From Bacteroidales bacterium UBA5326 (GTDB lineage Bacteria; Bacteroidota; Bacteroidia; Bacteroidales; UBA932): a stretch of DNA of 64,000 nucleotides. The stretch lies in the NCBI GenBank assembly GCA_002408205.1, contig DHQY01000009.1, positions 62,001 through 126,000 of the forward strand. The letters run 5' to 3'. Below the pieces are notes generated by a model. It ran no database searches, was not told where the DNA came from, and saw nothing but the letters and a program-made list of their open reading frames with translations. Shown piece by piece: positions 14,547 to 23,190 of the stretch. Position 1 is the stretch's first letter. Every line of letters begins with the position of its first letter. The position numbers and the translations under genes were made by a program.

Positions 14547-16091
14547 TTATTGTTCAATTTTTTCAAGCCAGTAACGGATATTCAGTTTTCTGTCAAGAAT
14601 ATCCCTGAGAGTGTTCACGGGAACCCGTACCTGTACCATGGTATCTCTGTCCCTGAGTGTAACGGTTCTGTCTTCGAGAGTCTGATGGTCGACGGTAATA
14701 CAGAAAGGGGTCCCGATAGCATCCATACGGCGGTAACGTTTCCCAATACTGTCTTTTTCGTCATACAGGCAGTTGTAGTCAAGACGCAGATCCTTCATGA
14801 TCTCTTCGGCCAACTCGGGCAGTCCGTCTTTCTTGATGAGAGGAAATACAGCCAGTTTTACCGGGGCCAGTACGGCAGGAATGCTCATAACTACTCTTGT
14901 TTCCCCTCCCTCGAGTTGCTCTTCCCTGTATCCCGAAGCAATTACCGACAGGAAGGTCCGGTCCAGCCCTATGGATGTTTCAATAACATAAGGCACATAA
15001 CTTTCATTCGTCTCGGGATCGAAATACCGCATTTTCTTCCCGCTGAAAGACTCGTGCCGGCTTAAATCAAAATCGGTACGGGAATGGATCCCTTCCAACT
15101 CCTTAAATCCAAAGGGAAAATCAAATTCAATATCGCAGGCCGCATTGGCATAGTGAGCCAATTTATCGTGGTCATGATAACGGTATTTTTCCCGATCCGT
15201 ACCCAGCGAAAGATGCCAGTTCAGACGCATCTTTTTCCAGTATTCATACCATTTCATTTCATCTCCCGGGCGTACAAAAAACTGCATTTCCATCTGCTCA
15301 AATTCACGCATCCTGAAAATGAATTGTCTTGCAACTATCTCATTTCTGAAAGCTTTACCAATTTGTGCAATGCCAAAGGGGATTTTCATACGGCCACTCT
15401 TCTGTACGTTCAGGAAATTTACAAAAATTCCCTGGGCGGTTTCGGGACGAAGATAGATTTGGGACGCCCCGTCGTTCACACTGCCCAGCTGGGTGCTGAA
15501 CATAAGGTTGAACTGACGAACCTCGGTCCAATTCTTTGTCCCCGAAACGGGGCATGCGATCTCACAATCGATGATCAGCTGACGTAAAGCGGCCAGGTCA
15601 TTGTTTTTAAGGGCTTCAATCATCTGTTGCCGCACTGTGTCTGCCTTTGCCTGTTCCCGCAACACGTTGGGATTGGTAGCGCGAAATTGCTGCTCGTCAA
15701 AGCTTTCTCCAAAACGTTTTTTCCCTTTGGCTATTTCTTTGTTTATTTTTTCATCAATCTTAGCCAGGAATTCTTCCAACAAGACATCGGCCCTGTATCT
15801 TTTTTTTGAATCCTTATTATCAATAAGCGGATCGTTGAACGCACCTACGTGTCCGCTGGCTTCCCAAATGCGGGGATGCATGAAGATGGCCGAGTCGAGC
15901 CCGACTATATTGTCATGCATGCGAACCATGGCATCCCACCAATACCGCTTGATGTTGTTTTTCAACTCCACGCCGTTCTGCCCGTAATCGTAAACCGCAC
16001 TGAGCCCGTCGTATACCTCGCTGGAAGGAAAAATAAAACCATATTCCTTACAGTGTGCAATAATGTTCCTGAATAATTCGTCCTGTGTCAT
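14547..16091 (-). CDS. glyS: Glycine--tRNA ligase (single-chain, dimeric type)
   Basis: 514 residues. It is the class II glycyl-tRNA synthetase of the eukaryote-like alpha2 type: motif YDYGQNGVELKNNIKRYWW near the N-terminus, RPETAQGIFVNF, FRNEI..RQFIFRMREFEQMEMQFF, the SGKKMRYFD segment and the C-terminal anticodon-binding domain (LAPVKLAVFPL...). It attaches glycine to tRNA-Gly in the cytoplasm. A TATCTTTG -7 box (minus, 16115-16122) about 24 nt upstream lies inside the end of folK, so it can be transcribed alone or with folK. Confidence 0.97.
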   Translation of the reverse strand: MTQDELFRNIIAHCKEYGFIFPSSEVYDGLSAVYDYGQNGVELKNNIKRYWWDAMVRMHDNIVGLDSAIFMHPRIWEASGHVGAFNDPLIDNKDSKKRYRADVLLEEFLAKIDEKINKEIAKGKKRFGESFDEQQFRATNPNVLREQAKADTVRQQMIEALKNNDLAALRQLIIDCEIACPVSGTKNWTEVRQFNLMFSTQLGSVNDGASQIYLRPETAQGIFVNFLNVQKSGRMKIPFGIAQIGKAFRNEIVARQFIFRMREFEQMEMQFFVRPGDEMKWYEYWKKMRLNWHLSLGTDREKYRYHDHDKLAHYANAACDIEFDFPFGFKELEGIHSRTDFDLSRHESFSGKKMRYFDPETNESYVPYVIETSIGLDRTFLSVIASGYREEQLEGGETRVVMSIPAVLAPVKLAVFPLIKKDGLPELAEEIMKDLRLDYNCLYDEKDSIGKRYRRMDAIGTPFCITVDHQTLEDRTVTLRDRDTMVQVRVPVNTLRDILDRKLNIRYWLEKIEQ

Positions 16092-16093
16092 AT

Positions 16094-16552
16094 TTATCTG
16101 GGGTAAAAATCTGTCAAAGATACGTTTTTTGGAAAAATCTCCTCTATCAGACCTATGGCAAACGGTCTTTCCGGCAAACGCTTATGTGGTATATCCAGAT
16201 TTTCAGAATGATAGAAAAGATGATCGTACAAAAGTATATCTATATCTATGGGACGCGAGGCATATTTACGGTGGGTTTCTTTGTTTGACTGACCTGAAGC
16301 CCTAATCCTTCCCAGTTCTTTTTCAATATCGAGGCATACAGCCAGCAGCGATTCGGGATCGAGTTCGGTTTCCAGGCACACTGCCTGGTTGAGAAAAGCC
16401 GGGACCAGAGTGTCAAAACCCCACGGCTCAGTCTCCCTCGGAGCCGATACGGCAACCACACGCCCTGCCCTGTTGAGTCTGAGGAGAGCTTCCGATAAGT
16501 TGGATTCTCGATCACCCAAATTACCACCCAGAAGAAGATAAACAGTATGCAT
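16094..16552 (-). CDS. folK: 2-amino-4-hydroxy-6-hydroxymethyldihydropteridine diphosphokinase
   Basis: 152 residues. LLLGGNLGDRESNL at the N-terminus and the RPIDIDILLYD motif (with IPHKRLPERPFAI after it) are diagnostic of HPPK. The enzyme transfers pyrophosphate from ATP to hydroxymethyl-dihydropterin in folate synthesis. It is 2 bp before glyS on the same strand and 11 bp after the DUF59 gene. Two other folate-cycle genes (thyA, folA) are at the right end of the window. Confidence 0.96.
   Translation of the reverse strand: MHTVYLLLGGNLGDRESNLSEALLRLNRAGRVVAVSAPRETEPWGFDTLVPAFLNQAVCLETELDPESLLAVCLDIEKELGRIRASGQSNKETHRKYASRPIDIDILLYDHLFYHSENLDIPHKRLPERPFAIGLIEEIFPKNVSLTDFYPR
16115..16122 (-). 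promoter_or_regulatory. -7 element for glyS
   Basis: CAAAGATA on plus is TATCTTTG on minus, 23 nt upstream of the glyS ATG (16091) and inside the 3' end of folK. Confidence 0.55.
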
Positions 16553-16563
16553 GAAAACCGGCC

Positions 16564-16887
16564 TTAATACATTCCCATAAGGCCGGTTTCAAGAAGTGCC
16601 TCTTCGCTCATCATAGATGGATCCCAGGGCGGTTCAAAAGTCAGCCTGACAGTTGCTGAAGAAACGCCGGGGACCTGGCTGGCTGCGATTCTGGCATCTT
16701 CAACCACTTCGTCTGCAATGGGACAGTTTGGAGCAGTCAGAGTCATAATCACCGTAACAGGGACGCCGTCTTCTGTCGGGGAACCTGTTTCAATACCATA
16801 TATCAGGCCCAAATCCACAATGTTTACGGGAATTTCGGGATCGAATACCTGTTTTAGTGCCCGTTTGATATTATCTTCCAATTCCAT
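16564..16887 (-). CDS. DUF59/MIP18-family Fe-S assembly protein (SufT/PaaD-like)
   Basis: 107 residues. IKRALKQVFDPEIPVNIVDLGLIYGIE is the DUF59 (MIP18) signature, followed by MTLTAPNCPIADEVVEDA with the conserved cysteine and a GVSSATVRLTFEPPWDPSMMSEEA tail. These proteins help mature Fe-S proteins and are often encoded with suf genes, as here: sufE starts 8 bp upstream on the same strand. In other bacteria this domain is fused to Mrp; the Mrp at 3322-4134 lacks it, so the two may act together. Confidence 0.92.
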   Translation of the reverse strand: MELEDNIKRALKQVFDPEIPVNIVDLGLIYGIETGSPTEDGVPVTVIMTLTAPNCPIADEVVEDARIAASQVPGVSSATVRLTFEPPWDPSMMSEEALLETGLMGMY

Positions 16888-16895
16888 GTTCGTAT

Positions 16896-17315
16896 CTATT
16901 TTGCAGCTGCGGCAGCCACAGCATACATCCGTATCTGTTCTATCATGGCCAGTAAACCGTTAGCCCTTGTGGGAGAAAGATGTTCCTTTAATCCAATGGT
17001 ATCGAGAAATGTAAGGTCGGCTTCCAGTATTTCCCGTGGCATTCGGCCGGAAAATACCCGTACCAGCAGCGAGACAATCCCCTTAGTAATGATGGCGTCA
17101 CTGTCGGCTTTGAAGACAAGTTTTCCGTCCTCATATTTAGCATCTAACCACACCCTTGACTGACAGCCTTTTATTAAATTTTTCTCCTGTTTTCCACGTT
17201 CTTCTATCGGTTCCAGGCCTTTACCCAGTTCAATCAGGTATTCGTATTTTTCCATCCAGTCCGGGAACATCGAGAATTCTTCTATAATGATGTCTTGAGT
17301 TTCTTTAATTGTCAT
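16896..17315 (-). CDS. sufE: Cysteine desulfurase activator SufE
   Basis: 139 residues. The persulfide-accepting Cys51 lies in LIKGCQSRVW, the conserved SufE motif, followed by the typical SDAIITKGIVSLLVRVFSGRMP segment and GLKEHLSPTRANGLLAMIEQI. SufE takes sulfur from SufS and passes it to the SufBCD scaffold. It lies 21 bp after sufS on the same strand, yet has its own -7 box (TACTTTTG, minus 17320-17327) ending only 4 nt before the ATG. sufBCD are not in the window. Confidence 0.95.
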   Translation of the reverse strand: MTIKETQDIIIEEFSMFPDWMEKYEYLIELGKGLEPIEERGKQEKNLIKGCQSRVWLDAKYEDGKLVFKADSDAIITKGIVSLLVRVFSGRMPREILEADLTFLDTIGLKEHLSPTRANGLLAMIEQIRMYAVAAAAAK

Positions 17316-17319
17316 GGGG

Positions 17320-17327
17320 CAAAAGTA
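17320..17327 (-). promoter_or_regulatory. -7 element abutting the sufE start codon
   Basis: CAAAAGTA on plus is TACTTTTG on minus. Only 4 nt separate it from the ATG at 17315, so the predicted transcript would have almost no 5' leader. Confidence 0.55.
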
Positions 17328-17336
17328 TTAATAATC

Positions 17337-18584
17337 TCACCTGAGCATAGCTACCGCTTTCCTCAGGCATGCTGCAAAATAATCAAGTTCCTCCAATGTA
17401 TTATACACACCAAAGGAAATCCTCAGCAGGGCGGTTTGTCCCAAACGCTCAACAAGCGGTTCGGCGCACAACTGCCCGGAGCGCACAGCTATACCCATCT
17501 TATCCAGTAATAGTGCCATATCGTTGGGATGTGCTCCTTCCACGGAAAAAGAAAACAGCGGGATCTTTTCCCACGAAAGCCCGTAATAGGTCCCGGCGGT
17601 ACCGTATAAAGTGAGCCCTTCTATTTCGCTCAATTTTTTAACCGTTTCGCTTACCAGGGTTTCTTCATGTTCTTTGAGCCACAATTCATCCATAGAATCC
17701 ATGAACTCAACGGCAGCTCCCAGAGCGGCAGCTCCAATAAAATTGGCGGTGCCCGCCTCGAACTTCATGGGAAGCGGGGCATACTTTGTTCCATTTGTCA
17801 ATGAAACCGAGGCAATCATATCGCCTCCTCCCTGCCAGGGACCCATTTCTTCCAGGTACTTTTCTTTTCCGTAAAGCACTCCTGTTCCCGTTGGACCATA
17901 CAATTTGTGGCCGGAAAAAACATAGAAATCCGCATCGAGATCCTGTACGTCCACCCGTCTGTGAACAATCCCCTGCGCCCCGTCAATCATGACAGGCACC
18001 TTGTAATGATGAGCAATGCGTATAATATCGCGCACCGGATTCACCAAACCAAGCACATTGGAAATATGAGCCATTGCCAGTAATTTGGGAGCCGGCCCGG
18101 ATTTGTCCAAAATGACTTCCAGTTTTTTGGGATCCAGCACACCCGAATCGTCAATATCCCAGACTTCCAATACGGCGCCCGTACGTTCACACAACAGTTG
18201 CCAGGGGACGATATTGGAGTGATGTTCTTGTGTTGTGACCACTATGCGGTCTCCTTTCCTTATGTATCGCTGACCAAATGAATACGCAAGTAAATTCACC
18301 GAAGCGGTGGTGCCGCTTGTAAAAATGATCTCGTGTTCATGAGCGGCGTTTATATATTTTTTTATAACACGCCGGGCCTGTTCGTAGCGTTCGGTGCACT
18401 GGACGCTCAGAAAATGTACCGCCCTGTGTATGTTCCCGTTAACGCCACTGTTCATTTCGTCCAACAAGGCAATAACCTTCTCCGGTTTTTGAGCAGTGGC
18501 GGCATTGTCCAGGTAGACCAGCGGTTTCCCGTATACTTTCTGTTCCAGGGCCGGGAAGACTGCCCTGATATCCGGTTCATTCAT
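17337..18584 (-). CDS. sufS: Cysteine desulfurase SufS
   Basis: 415 residues, full length. The PLP-binding lysine is Lys227 (FSGHKLYGPTG) and the catalytic Cys373 lies in VRSGQLCAEP. The N-terminal YLDNAATAQKP and TQEHHSNIVPW motifs are typical of group II desulfurases (SufS/CsdA). It releases sulfur from cysteine for Fe-S cluster assembly with SufE, encoded next. It is divergent from ruvA; its -7 box (TATCTTTG, minus 18589-18596) ends 4 nt before the ATG. Confidence 0.96.
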   Translation of the reverse strand: MNEPDIRAVFPALEQKVYGKPLVYLDNAATAQKPEKVIALLDEMNSGVNGNIHRAVHFLSVQCTERYEQARRVIKKYINAAHEHEIIFTSGTTASVNLLAYSFGQRYIRKGDRIVVTTQEHHSNIVPWQLLCERTGAVLEVWDIDDSGVLDPKKLEVILDKSGPAPKLLAMAHISNVLGLVNPVRDIIRIAHHYKVPVMIDGAQGIVHRRVDVQDLDADFYVFSGHKLYGPTGTGVLYGKEKYLEEMGPWQGGGDMIASVSLTNGTKYAPLPMKFEAGTANFIGAAALGAAVEFMDSMDELWLKEHEETLVSETVKKLSEIEGLTLYGTAGTYYGLSWEKIPLFSFSVEGAHPNDMALLLDKMGIAVRSGQLCAEPLVERLGQTALLRISFGVYNTLEELDYFAACLRKAVAMLR

Positions 18585-18588
18585 GATC

Positions 18589-18596
18589 CAAAGATA
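18589..18596 (-). promoter_or_regulatory. -7 element abutting the sufS start codon
   Basis: CAAAGATA on plus is TATCTTTG on minus, with only 4 nt before the sufS ATG (18584). Together with the ruvA box at 18618-18625 it forms a compact divergent promoter region of 63 bp between the two start codons. Confidence 0.6.
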
Positions 18597-18617
18597 GAAA
18601 AATCATTCCGAATGGTG

Positions 18618-18625
18618 TATATTTG
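18618..18625 (+). promoter_or_regulatory. -7 element for ruvA
   Basis: TATATTTG, an exact TAnnTTTG match, 22 nt upstream of the ruvA ATG at 18648. Confidence 0.65.
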
Positions 18626-18647
18626 CGTCTCATTGAAAGCAACTGAT

Positions 18648-19238
18648 ATGTACGAATACATTACGGGAACACTTACGGCTGTTAATCCGACCCAGGCAGT
18701 GGTTGAAACCGGCGGAATTGGCTACGATATCCTTATTTCGTTACAAACCTACTCGCTCATCCACAAACAGACTGAAATCAAATTATGGATTCATCTGCTT
18801 GTGCGTGAAGACGCTCAGCTGCTCTACGGATTCGCGACACGCGACGAACGTGAAATATTTCGCCGGCTGATAAGCGTATCTGGGGTCGGTCCCAATACGG
18901 CGCGCATGATTCTCTCGGCCATGAGTAATAAAGAAATCCGTAACGCACTCATGACAGGAGACGTTGCCAGAATAAAAAGCATTAAGGGGATTGGCACCAA
19001 AACCGCTGAACGCATGATTATTGAACTTAAAGATAAAATGGTTAAACTGGGCCTGGAACCGGGAGATGAACCGGAGCCTGTTTCCACTTTGTCCGATACC
19101 GTGGCCGAAGCGTCCTCTGCGTTGCAACTTCTTGGTTTTGCGAAAGCTAATGTGGAAAAAGTGTTGGGCAGGCTTTATAAAGAAGACCCCTCCGGTTCAC
19201 TTGAAGATCTTATCAAGCGAGCTCTCAAGCTCTTGTAG
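18648..19238 (+). CDS. ruvA: Holliday junction branch migration protein RuvA
   Basis: 196 residues from the ATG at 18648 (MYEYITGTLTAVNP), chosen because it gives the family's usual N-terminus and follows the -7 box at 18618-18625. The OB-fold with YDILISLQTYSLI, the HhH motifs (LISVSGVGPNTARMILSAMS and IKSIKGIGTKTAERMIIELKDK) and the C-terminal SALQLLGFAKANVEKVL domain are all present. RuvA binds Holliday junctions and loads the RuvB helicase, encoded separately at 42418. Confidence 0.96.
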   Translation: MYEYITGTLTAVNPTQAVVETGGIGYDILISLQTYSLIHKQTEIKLWIHLLVREDAQLLYGFATRDEREIFRRLISVSGVGPNTARMILSAMSNKEIRNALMTGDVARIKSIKGIGTKTAERMIIELKDKMVKLGLEPGDEPEPVSTLSDTVAEASSALQLLGFAKANVEKVLGRLYKEDPSGSLEDLIKRALKLL

Positions 19239-19253
19239 ACTGCTATAATTGGC

Positions 19254-19261
19254 TATATTTG
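19254..19261 (+). promoter_or_regulatory. Promoter for gcvH
   Basis: TATATTTG at 19254-19261 with TTG at 19233-19235, 18 bp upstream, close to the Bacteroidota -33/-7 layout. The gcvH ATG is at 19293. Confidence 0.6.
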
Positions 19262-19292
19262 TCCAGAAAATCAAACCAAATTTTACTCAAAT

Positions 19293-19670
19293 ATGAATAT
19301 TCCGGGAAACCTTAAGTACACCAAAGATCACGAATGGGTGAGAATAGAAGGTGAAATGGCCGTTATCGGCATTACTGATTATGCACAAAACCAATTGGGA
19401 GATATCGTTTTTATTGATATCCAGACCGTAGGCGAATCACTGGAGAAAGAAGAAGTATTCGGGGCCATTGAAGCCGTCAAAACCGTTGCTGATGCTTTTA
19501 TGCCCTTATCCGGCACTGTTGAAGCCATGAATGAGGCGCTGGAATCTGCCCCCGAAATGGTAAATCAGGATCCTTACGGAGAAGGCTGGATGATCAGGAT
19601 TAAAATAAGCGATCCGGATCAGATTGGCGGACTCCTCACTCCCGAGGCATACGCGCAACTTATTGCCTAG
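19293..19670 (+). CDS. gcvH: Glycine cleavage system H protein
   Basis: 125 residues. The lipoyl-lysine is Lys63 in FGAIEAVKTVADAFMPLSG; the start NLKYTKDHEWVRIEG and the DPYGEGWMIRIK motif complete the family pattern. It carries the aminomethyl group between P, T and L proteins of the glycine cleavage system, none of which is in the window. It lies 5 bp before a threonine aldolase gene, whose product makes glycine, so the local theme is glycine metabolism. A role in lipoate transfer is an alternative known for some H proteins. Confidence 0.96.
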   Translation: MNIPGNLKYTKDHEWVRIEGEMAVIGITDYAQNQLGDIVFIDIQTVGESLEKEEVFGAIEAVKTVADAFMPLSGTVEAMNEALESAPEMVNQDPYGEGWMIRIKISDPDQIGGLLTPEAYAQLIA

Positions 19671-19675
19671 ATACA

Positions 19676-20701
19676 ATGCGTATCAGTTTTGGAAGCGACA
19701 ATCATTCAGGGATACATCCGGCCATAATTCAGGCCATTGAAGAAGCGAACACCGCTTATCAGCCGTCATACGGTGAAGATGAATACACAGCCGGTGCCCT
19801 GAAAGAATTCCAACGTATTTTCGGATCCGGCACCCGGGTCTTTTTCGCCTTTAACGGCACAGGAGCCAATGTCCTGTGCCTAAAGGCGCTTACTCAACCG
19901 CATAATGCGATCATCTGTGCTTCTACTGCCCATATCAACACCGACGAATGCGGTGCCCCGGAACGTATTACCGGATGCAAACTCATTGACATACCCACCT
20001 CTGACGGCAAATTACGGCCTCAGGACATTCTCCCCAAACTACACGGCTTTGGGTTTCAGCATCACTCCCAACCAAAGGTGATTTCCATTTCCCAGGTCAC
20101 AGAACTCGGTACGGTTTATACGCCGGAAGAGATCAAAGCACTTGCAGATCTGGCACATGCTCATGATATGTTCCTGCATATGGACGGGTCCAGACTGGCC
20201 AATGCGGTGGCAGCAATTGATGCCGACCCCGCAGATCTCACCGTCAGGGCCGGAGTAGATGCATTGTCTTTTGGAGGTACAAAGAACGGAATGCTCATGG
20301 GCGAGGCGGTTATTTTCTTTTCACCAGGTCCGGCACATGATTTTTTGTATACCAGAAAACAATCCATGCAGCTTTTTTCCAAAAGCCGTTTTATTGCAGC
20401 TCAATACCTAGCCTATTTCAAAGACGGACTCTGGTTGAAGAATGCAGCGCACGCCAATGACATGGCACGGTATCTTGCGGAGCAGCTTGCGGGAATTCCC
20501 CGGCTTCACATCACACAAAAAGTGGAAAGCAATGCCGTGTTTGCCGTAATTCCTGAAGATTGCTGCCAAAAGATGCTTGATAAACATTTTTTCTATATTT
20601 GGGATGAATCTACCGGTGAAGTGCGGTGGATGTGTTCCTTTAATACAGAAAAAACCTTTATTGATGAATTTGTTAACGATCTAAAAAACACTCTCTTATG
20701 A
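19676..20701 (+). CDS. ltaE: Low-specificity L-threonine aldolase
   Basis: 341 residues, PLP fold type I. The likely PLP lysine is Lys203 (LSFGGTKNGML). SDNHSGIHPAI at the N-terminus, NGTGANVLCLKAL, STAHINTDECGAPE and LHMDGSRLANA are conserved in the threonine aldolase family, which splits L-threonine into glycine and acetaldehyde. It follows gcvH by 5 bp and overlaps the acyl-CoA synthetase gene by 4 bp (ATGA at 20698-20701), so these genes are one transcript. Confidence 0.93.
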   Translation: MRISFGSDNHSGIHPAIIQAIEEANTAYQPSYGEDEYTAGALKEFQRIFGSGTRVFFAFNGTGANVLCLKALTQPHNAIICASTAHINTDECGAPERITGCKLIDIPTSDGKLRPQDILPKLHGFGFQHHSQPKVISISQVTELGTVYTPEEIKALADLAHAHDMFLHMDGSRLANAVAAIDADPADLTVRAGVDALSFGGTKNGMLMGEAVIFFSPGPAHDFLYTRKQSMQLFSKSRFIAAQYLAYFKDGLWLKNAAHANDMARYLAEQLAGIPRLHITQKVESNAVFAVIPEDCCQKMLDKHFFYIWDESTGEVRWMCSFNTEKTFIDEFVNDLKNTLL

Positions 20702-22479
20702 AAGAAGAAGTAAAAGTGACCCGTTTGTTCGATCTTTTGGAGCGTCTTCAGAAGATGTATCCGAAAGACGATATTCTGGCCGGAAAAGTCAACGGACAAT
20801 GGAGAACATACAGTTGTGACGAATACGCAAACATCTCCCATTTATTGGCATACGGTTTTCTTGAACTGGGGCTTAAAGAAGAAGATAAAGTAATTACCGT
20901 AATGAATAACCGGCCCGAATGGAACTTCATTGATATGGGCACCTCATTGGCCAAGATGGTTCATGTCCCGGTTTATACTACTTTGAGCGAAGCGGATTAC
21001 CTCCATATTATTCCTCATTCAGATGCCAAAGTTGTGGTCATTGGAACAGCTATCCTTTATAAACATTTGGAACCCATTATAGCCAAACTGGAAAATCCTC
21101 CCATGATCATTACGGTAGATCAGGTAGATAACGTAAAAAACCTGAACGATGTACGTAAACTGGGAGAAGAAAACAAATCCAAATGGGAACCGGTTATTTC
21201 CCGGAACAAAGAAACCATCACTCCGGAAACATTACTGACCATAATCTATACGTCCGGAACAACCGGCACGCCTAAAGGCGTAATGCATTCACACCGGAGC
21301 ATTGTTTTTAACTTTTTAGGACATGCTGCATGGCAGGAAAAAAATGCTTCCCACCGTTATCTGAGTTTCCTTCCTTTGTGTCATATATACGAGCGCACCA
21401 TGAATTATGAGTTCCAGACGCTTGGCATCAGTATATATTACGCAGAAAACATGGGTACCATAGCACGTGACTTAAAAGATATCAAGGCTGACGGATTCTG
21501 CGCAGTGCCCCGGGTCATTGAAATGATGTACAAAAAACTGGAAGACGCCGGAAAGAGTCTTAAAGGCATTAAGAGGGTTATTTACCGGTGGGCCTGGAAT
21601 TTCGGAAACACGTTTGACTATGAACGGCTCACACCTGTGCGCGTCTTATTGAATAAACTGTTTGACAAACTGGTATACAGCAAATGGCGTCAAAACCTGG
21701 GCGGGCACGAAATGCTTCTTGTTACGGGCGGATCTTCCATCCGGGCCTGTGTCATCCGGCTTTTTTCCGCTGCCAAAATGTACATCTATGAAGGGTACGG
21801 TCTTACCGAAACAGCCCCGGTTATTGCTGTGAACAACCCAAAAGAACGAATTCGCAAAATCGGTACAGTCGGAAAAGTAATGACCGGCACCGAGCTAATG
21901 TTCGCTCCGGACGGAGAAATCCTTACCCGCGGTCCTCATCTGATGATGGGATATTACAAAGATCCCGAAGCCACCAAACAGGTTATTGACAGCGACGGGT
22001 GGTTCCATACAGGCGACGTCGGCGAGATGGTCAATGGCATTTATCTCAAGATCACCGACCGCAAGAAAGAGATATTTAAATTGTCAAACGGGAAGTATGT
22101 TGCACCCCAAATGGTCGAAAATAAACTGAACGAATCGCCCTACATTGAAAGTTCCTTTGTCATAGGAAGCAATCAGAAAGTAGCAGCAGCCATTATCATT
22201 CCAAATGCAGTTCAGGTTCAGGCCTGGGCTGCACACCAGAAGATGGTTTTCCAGGACCTTGACAATCTTTATAAAACCAGAGAAGTCAATAAACTAATAC
22301 ACAAAGAGATAGAAAGAGTTAACAAAAATCTGGCCCCCCACGAACAGATTAAGCTTTTCCGTCTGATAAACGACGAGTGGAGCACCGCAAACGAGTTGCT
22401 TTCACAAACCCTTAAATTGCGTAGAAATCAACTTAATAAGCATTACGAAAAATTGATTGCCGATATCTACGAAGGATGA
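20698..22479 (+). CDS. Long-chain acyl-CoA synthetase (AMP-forming)
   Basis: 593 residues of the ANL superfamily. The P-loop-like motif IIYTSGTTGTPKGVMHSH, the motif YEGYGLTETAPVIAVN, GWFHTGDVGE and ITDRKKEIFKLSNGKYVAP are those of long-chain fatty acid-CoA ligases. It activates fatty acids to acyl-CoA through an acyl-adenylate. It overlaps ltaE by 4 bp and the GNAT gene by 4 bp. Confidence 0.94.
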   Translation: MKEEVKVTRLFDLLERLQKMYPKDDILAGKVNGQWRTYSCDEYANISHLLAYGFLELGLKEEDKVITVMNNRPEWNFIDMGTSLAKMVHVPVYTTLSEADYLHIIPHSDAKVVVIGTAILYKHLEPIIAKLENPPMIITVDQVDNVKNLNDVRKLGEENKSKWEPVISRNKETITPETLLTIIYTSGTTGTPKGVMHSHRSIVFNFLGHAAWQEKNASHRYLSFLPLCHIYERTMNYEFQTLGISIYYAENMGTIARDLKDIKADGFCAVPRVIEMMYKKLEDAGKSLKGIKRVIYRWAWNFGNTFDYERLTPVRVLLNKLFDKLVYSKWRQNLGGHEMLLVTGGSSIRACVIRLFSAAKMYIYEGYGLTETAPVIAVNNPKERIRKIGTVGKVMTGTELMFAPDGEILTRGPHLMMGYYKDPEATKQVIDSDGWFHTGDVGEMVNGIYLKITDRKKEIFKLSNGKYVAPQMVENKLNESPYIESSFVIGSNQKVAAAIIIPNAVQVQAWAAHQKMVFQDLDNLYKTREVNKLIHKEIERVNKNLAPHEQIKLFRLINDEWSTANELLSQTLKLRRNQLNKHYEKLIADIYEG

Positions 22480-23183
22480 TACGGCAAGCATCATACACAG
22501 ATAAAGCAGCGCTCCAGAATATTTGGGGTGCTGCTTTTCATGAAGACACTGCATATACCGAGTTCATTATTGACCACTGCCTTAACCTGGGTACCGTCTA
22601 CTGGCACCCCGAGGGACTTGCCTGCCTGACTCTTTTTCCCGTTCTTCTGCGTAGCGGTGATCACGAAGGATACACTGAGGGGCGGTATGTATATGGGGTG
22701 GCCACTCATCCCTCCATGCAAAAAAAAGGCTACAGTTCCTTATTACTGGAGCAGATCTCGGATCTTTTCCCCTTTTTGCTGCTTTTTCCTGTCTCAGACG
22801 CATTATCTGCCTTCTATAAAGCACGCGGGTTCAGCCAGACAGTACGTATCCCTGGCGCCATAATATCTGCCCAAAAATCTGTTTTACCGGAACAGGCAAG
22901 GTATCATTATTACCTCCGGTCTGCAGCTGTTTTTGAAAATGCTTTTGTATGGCCGGTCGGAATGTTTTCTTTTGCCTGTAAAGAATGCCTTTTCAGGGGC
23001 GGATCCATTGGTCCGGACAGATTAATGTATCCACATCCGACAGGCTGGGAAGAAAAACCCTTTATCTCTTCTCCTAAAACTCTGAATATGAGCCGTAATC
23101 AAGGCCTGATAAGGTTCAGACAAAAAGAAGATGCCCGGAATTACGTTCCGGACAACAGTTTTTTTGCCTTACCCCTGGATTAA
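22476..23183 (+). CDS. GNAT-family N-acetyltransferase
   Basis: 235 residues. The acetyl-CoA-binding motif A is visible as VYGVATHPSMQKKGYSSLLLEQI (consensus Q/RxxGxG/A, here QKKGYS). ALSAFYKARGF follows as in other GNAT enzymes. The C-terminal half is a second domain with no clear match, so this is the long Eis-like or two-domain form. The substrate is unknown. It overlaps the acyl-CoA synthetase gene by 4 bp and ends 7 bp before the convergent TonB receptor gene. Confidence 0.85.
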   Translation: MIRQASYTDKAALQNIWGAAFHEDTAYTEFIIDHCLNLGTVYWHPEGLACLTLFPVLLRSGDHEGYTEGRYVYGVATHPSMQKKGYSSLLLEQISDLFPFLLLFPVSDALSAFYKARGFSQTVRIPGAIISAQKSVLPEQARYHYYLRSAAVFENAFVWPVGMFSFACKECLFRGGSIGPDRLMYPHPTGWEEKPFISSPKTLNMSRNQGLIRFRQKEDARNYVPDNSFFALPLD

Positions 23184-23190
23184 CTCTTTC

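Noticed and set aside
17337..18584. Complete SUF operon
   Set aside because: Only sufS, sufE and the DUF59 gene are present. sufB, sufC and sufD are not in the window.
21466..21471. CACGTG at the acyl-CoA synthetase gene
   Set aside because: The flanks are not those of parS (GCACGTGAC), so it is an ordinary occurrence of the hexamer.
23135..23151. Hairpin CCGGAA-TTACG-TTCCGG near the end of the GNAT gene
   Set aside because: It lies in coding sequence, and the T-run (from about 23159) is 7 nt away from the stem. A terminator is possible but weak.
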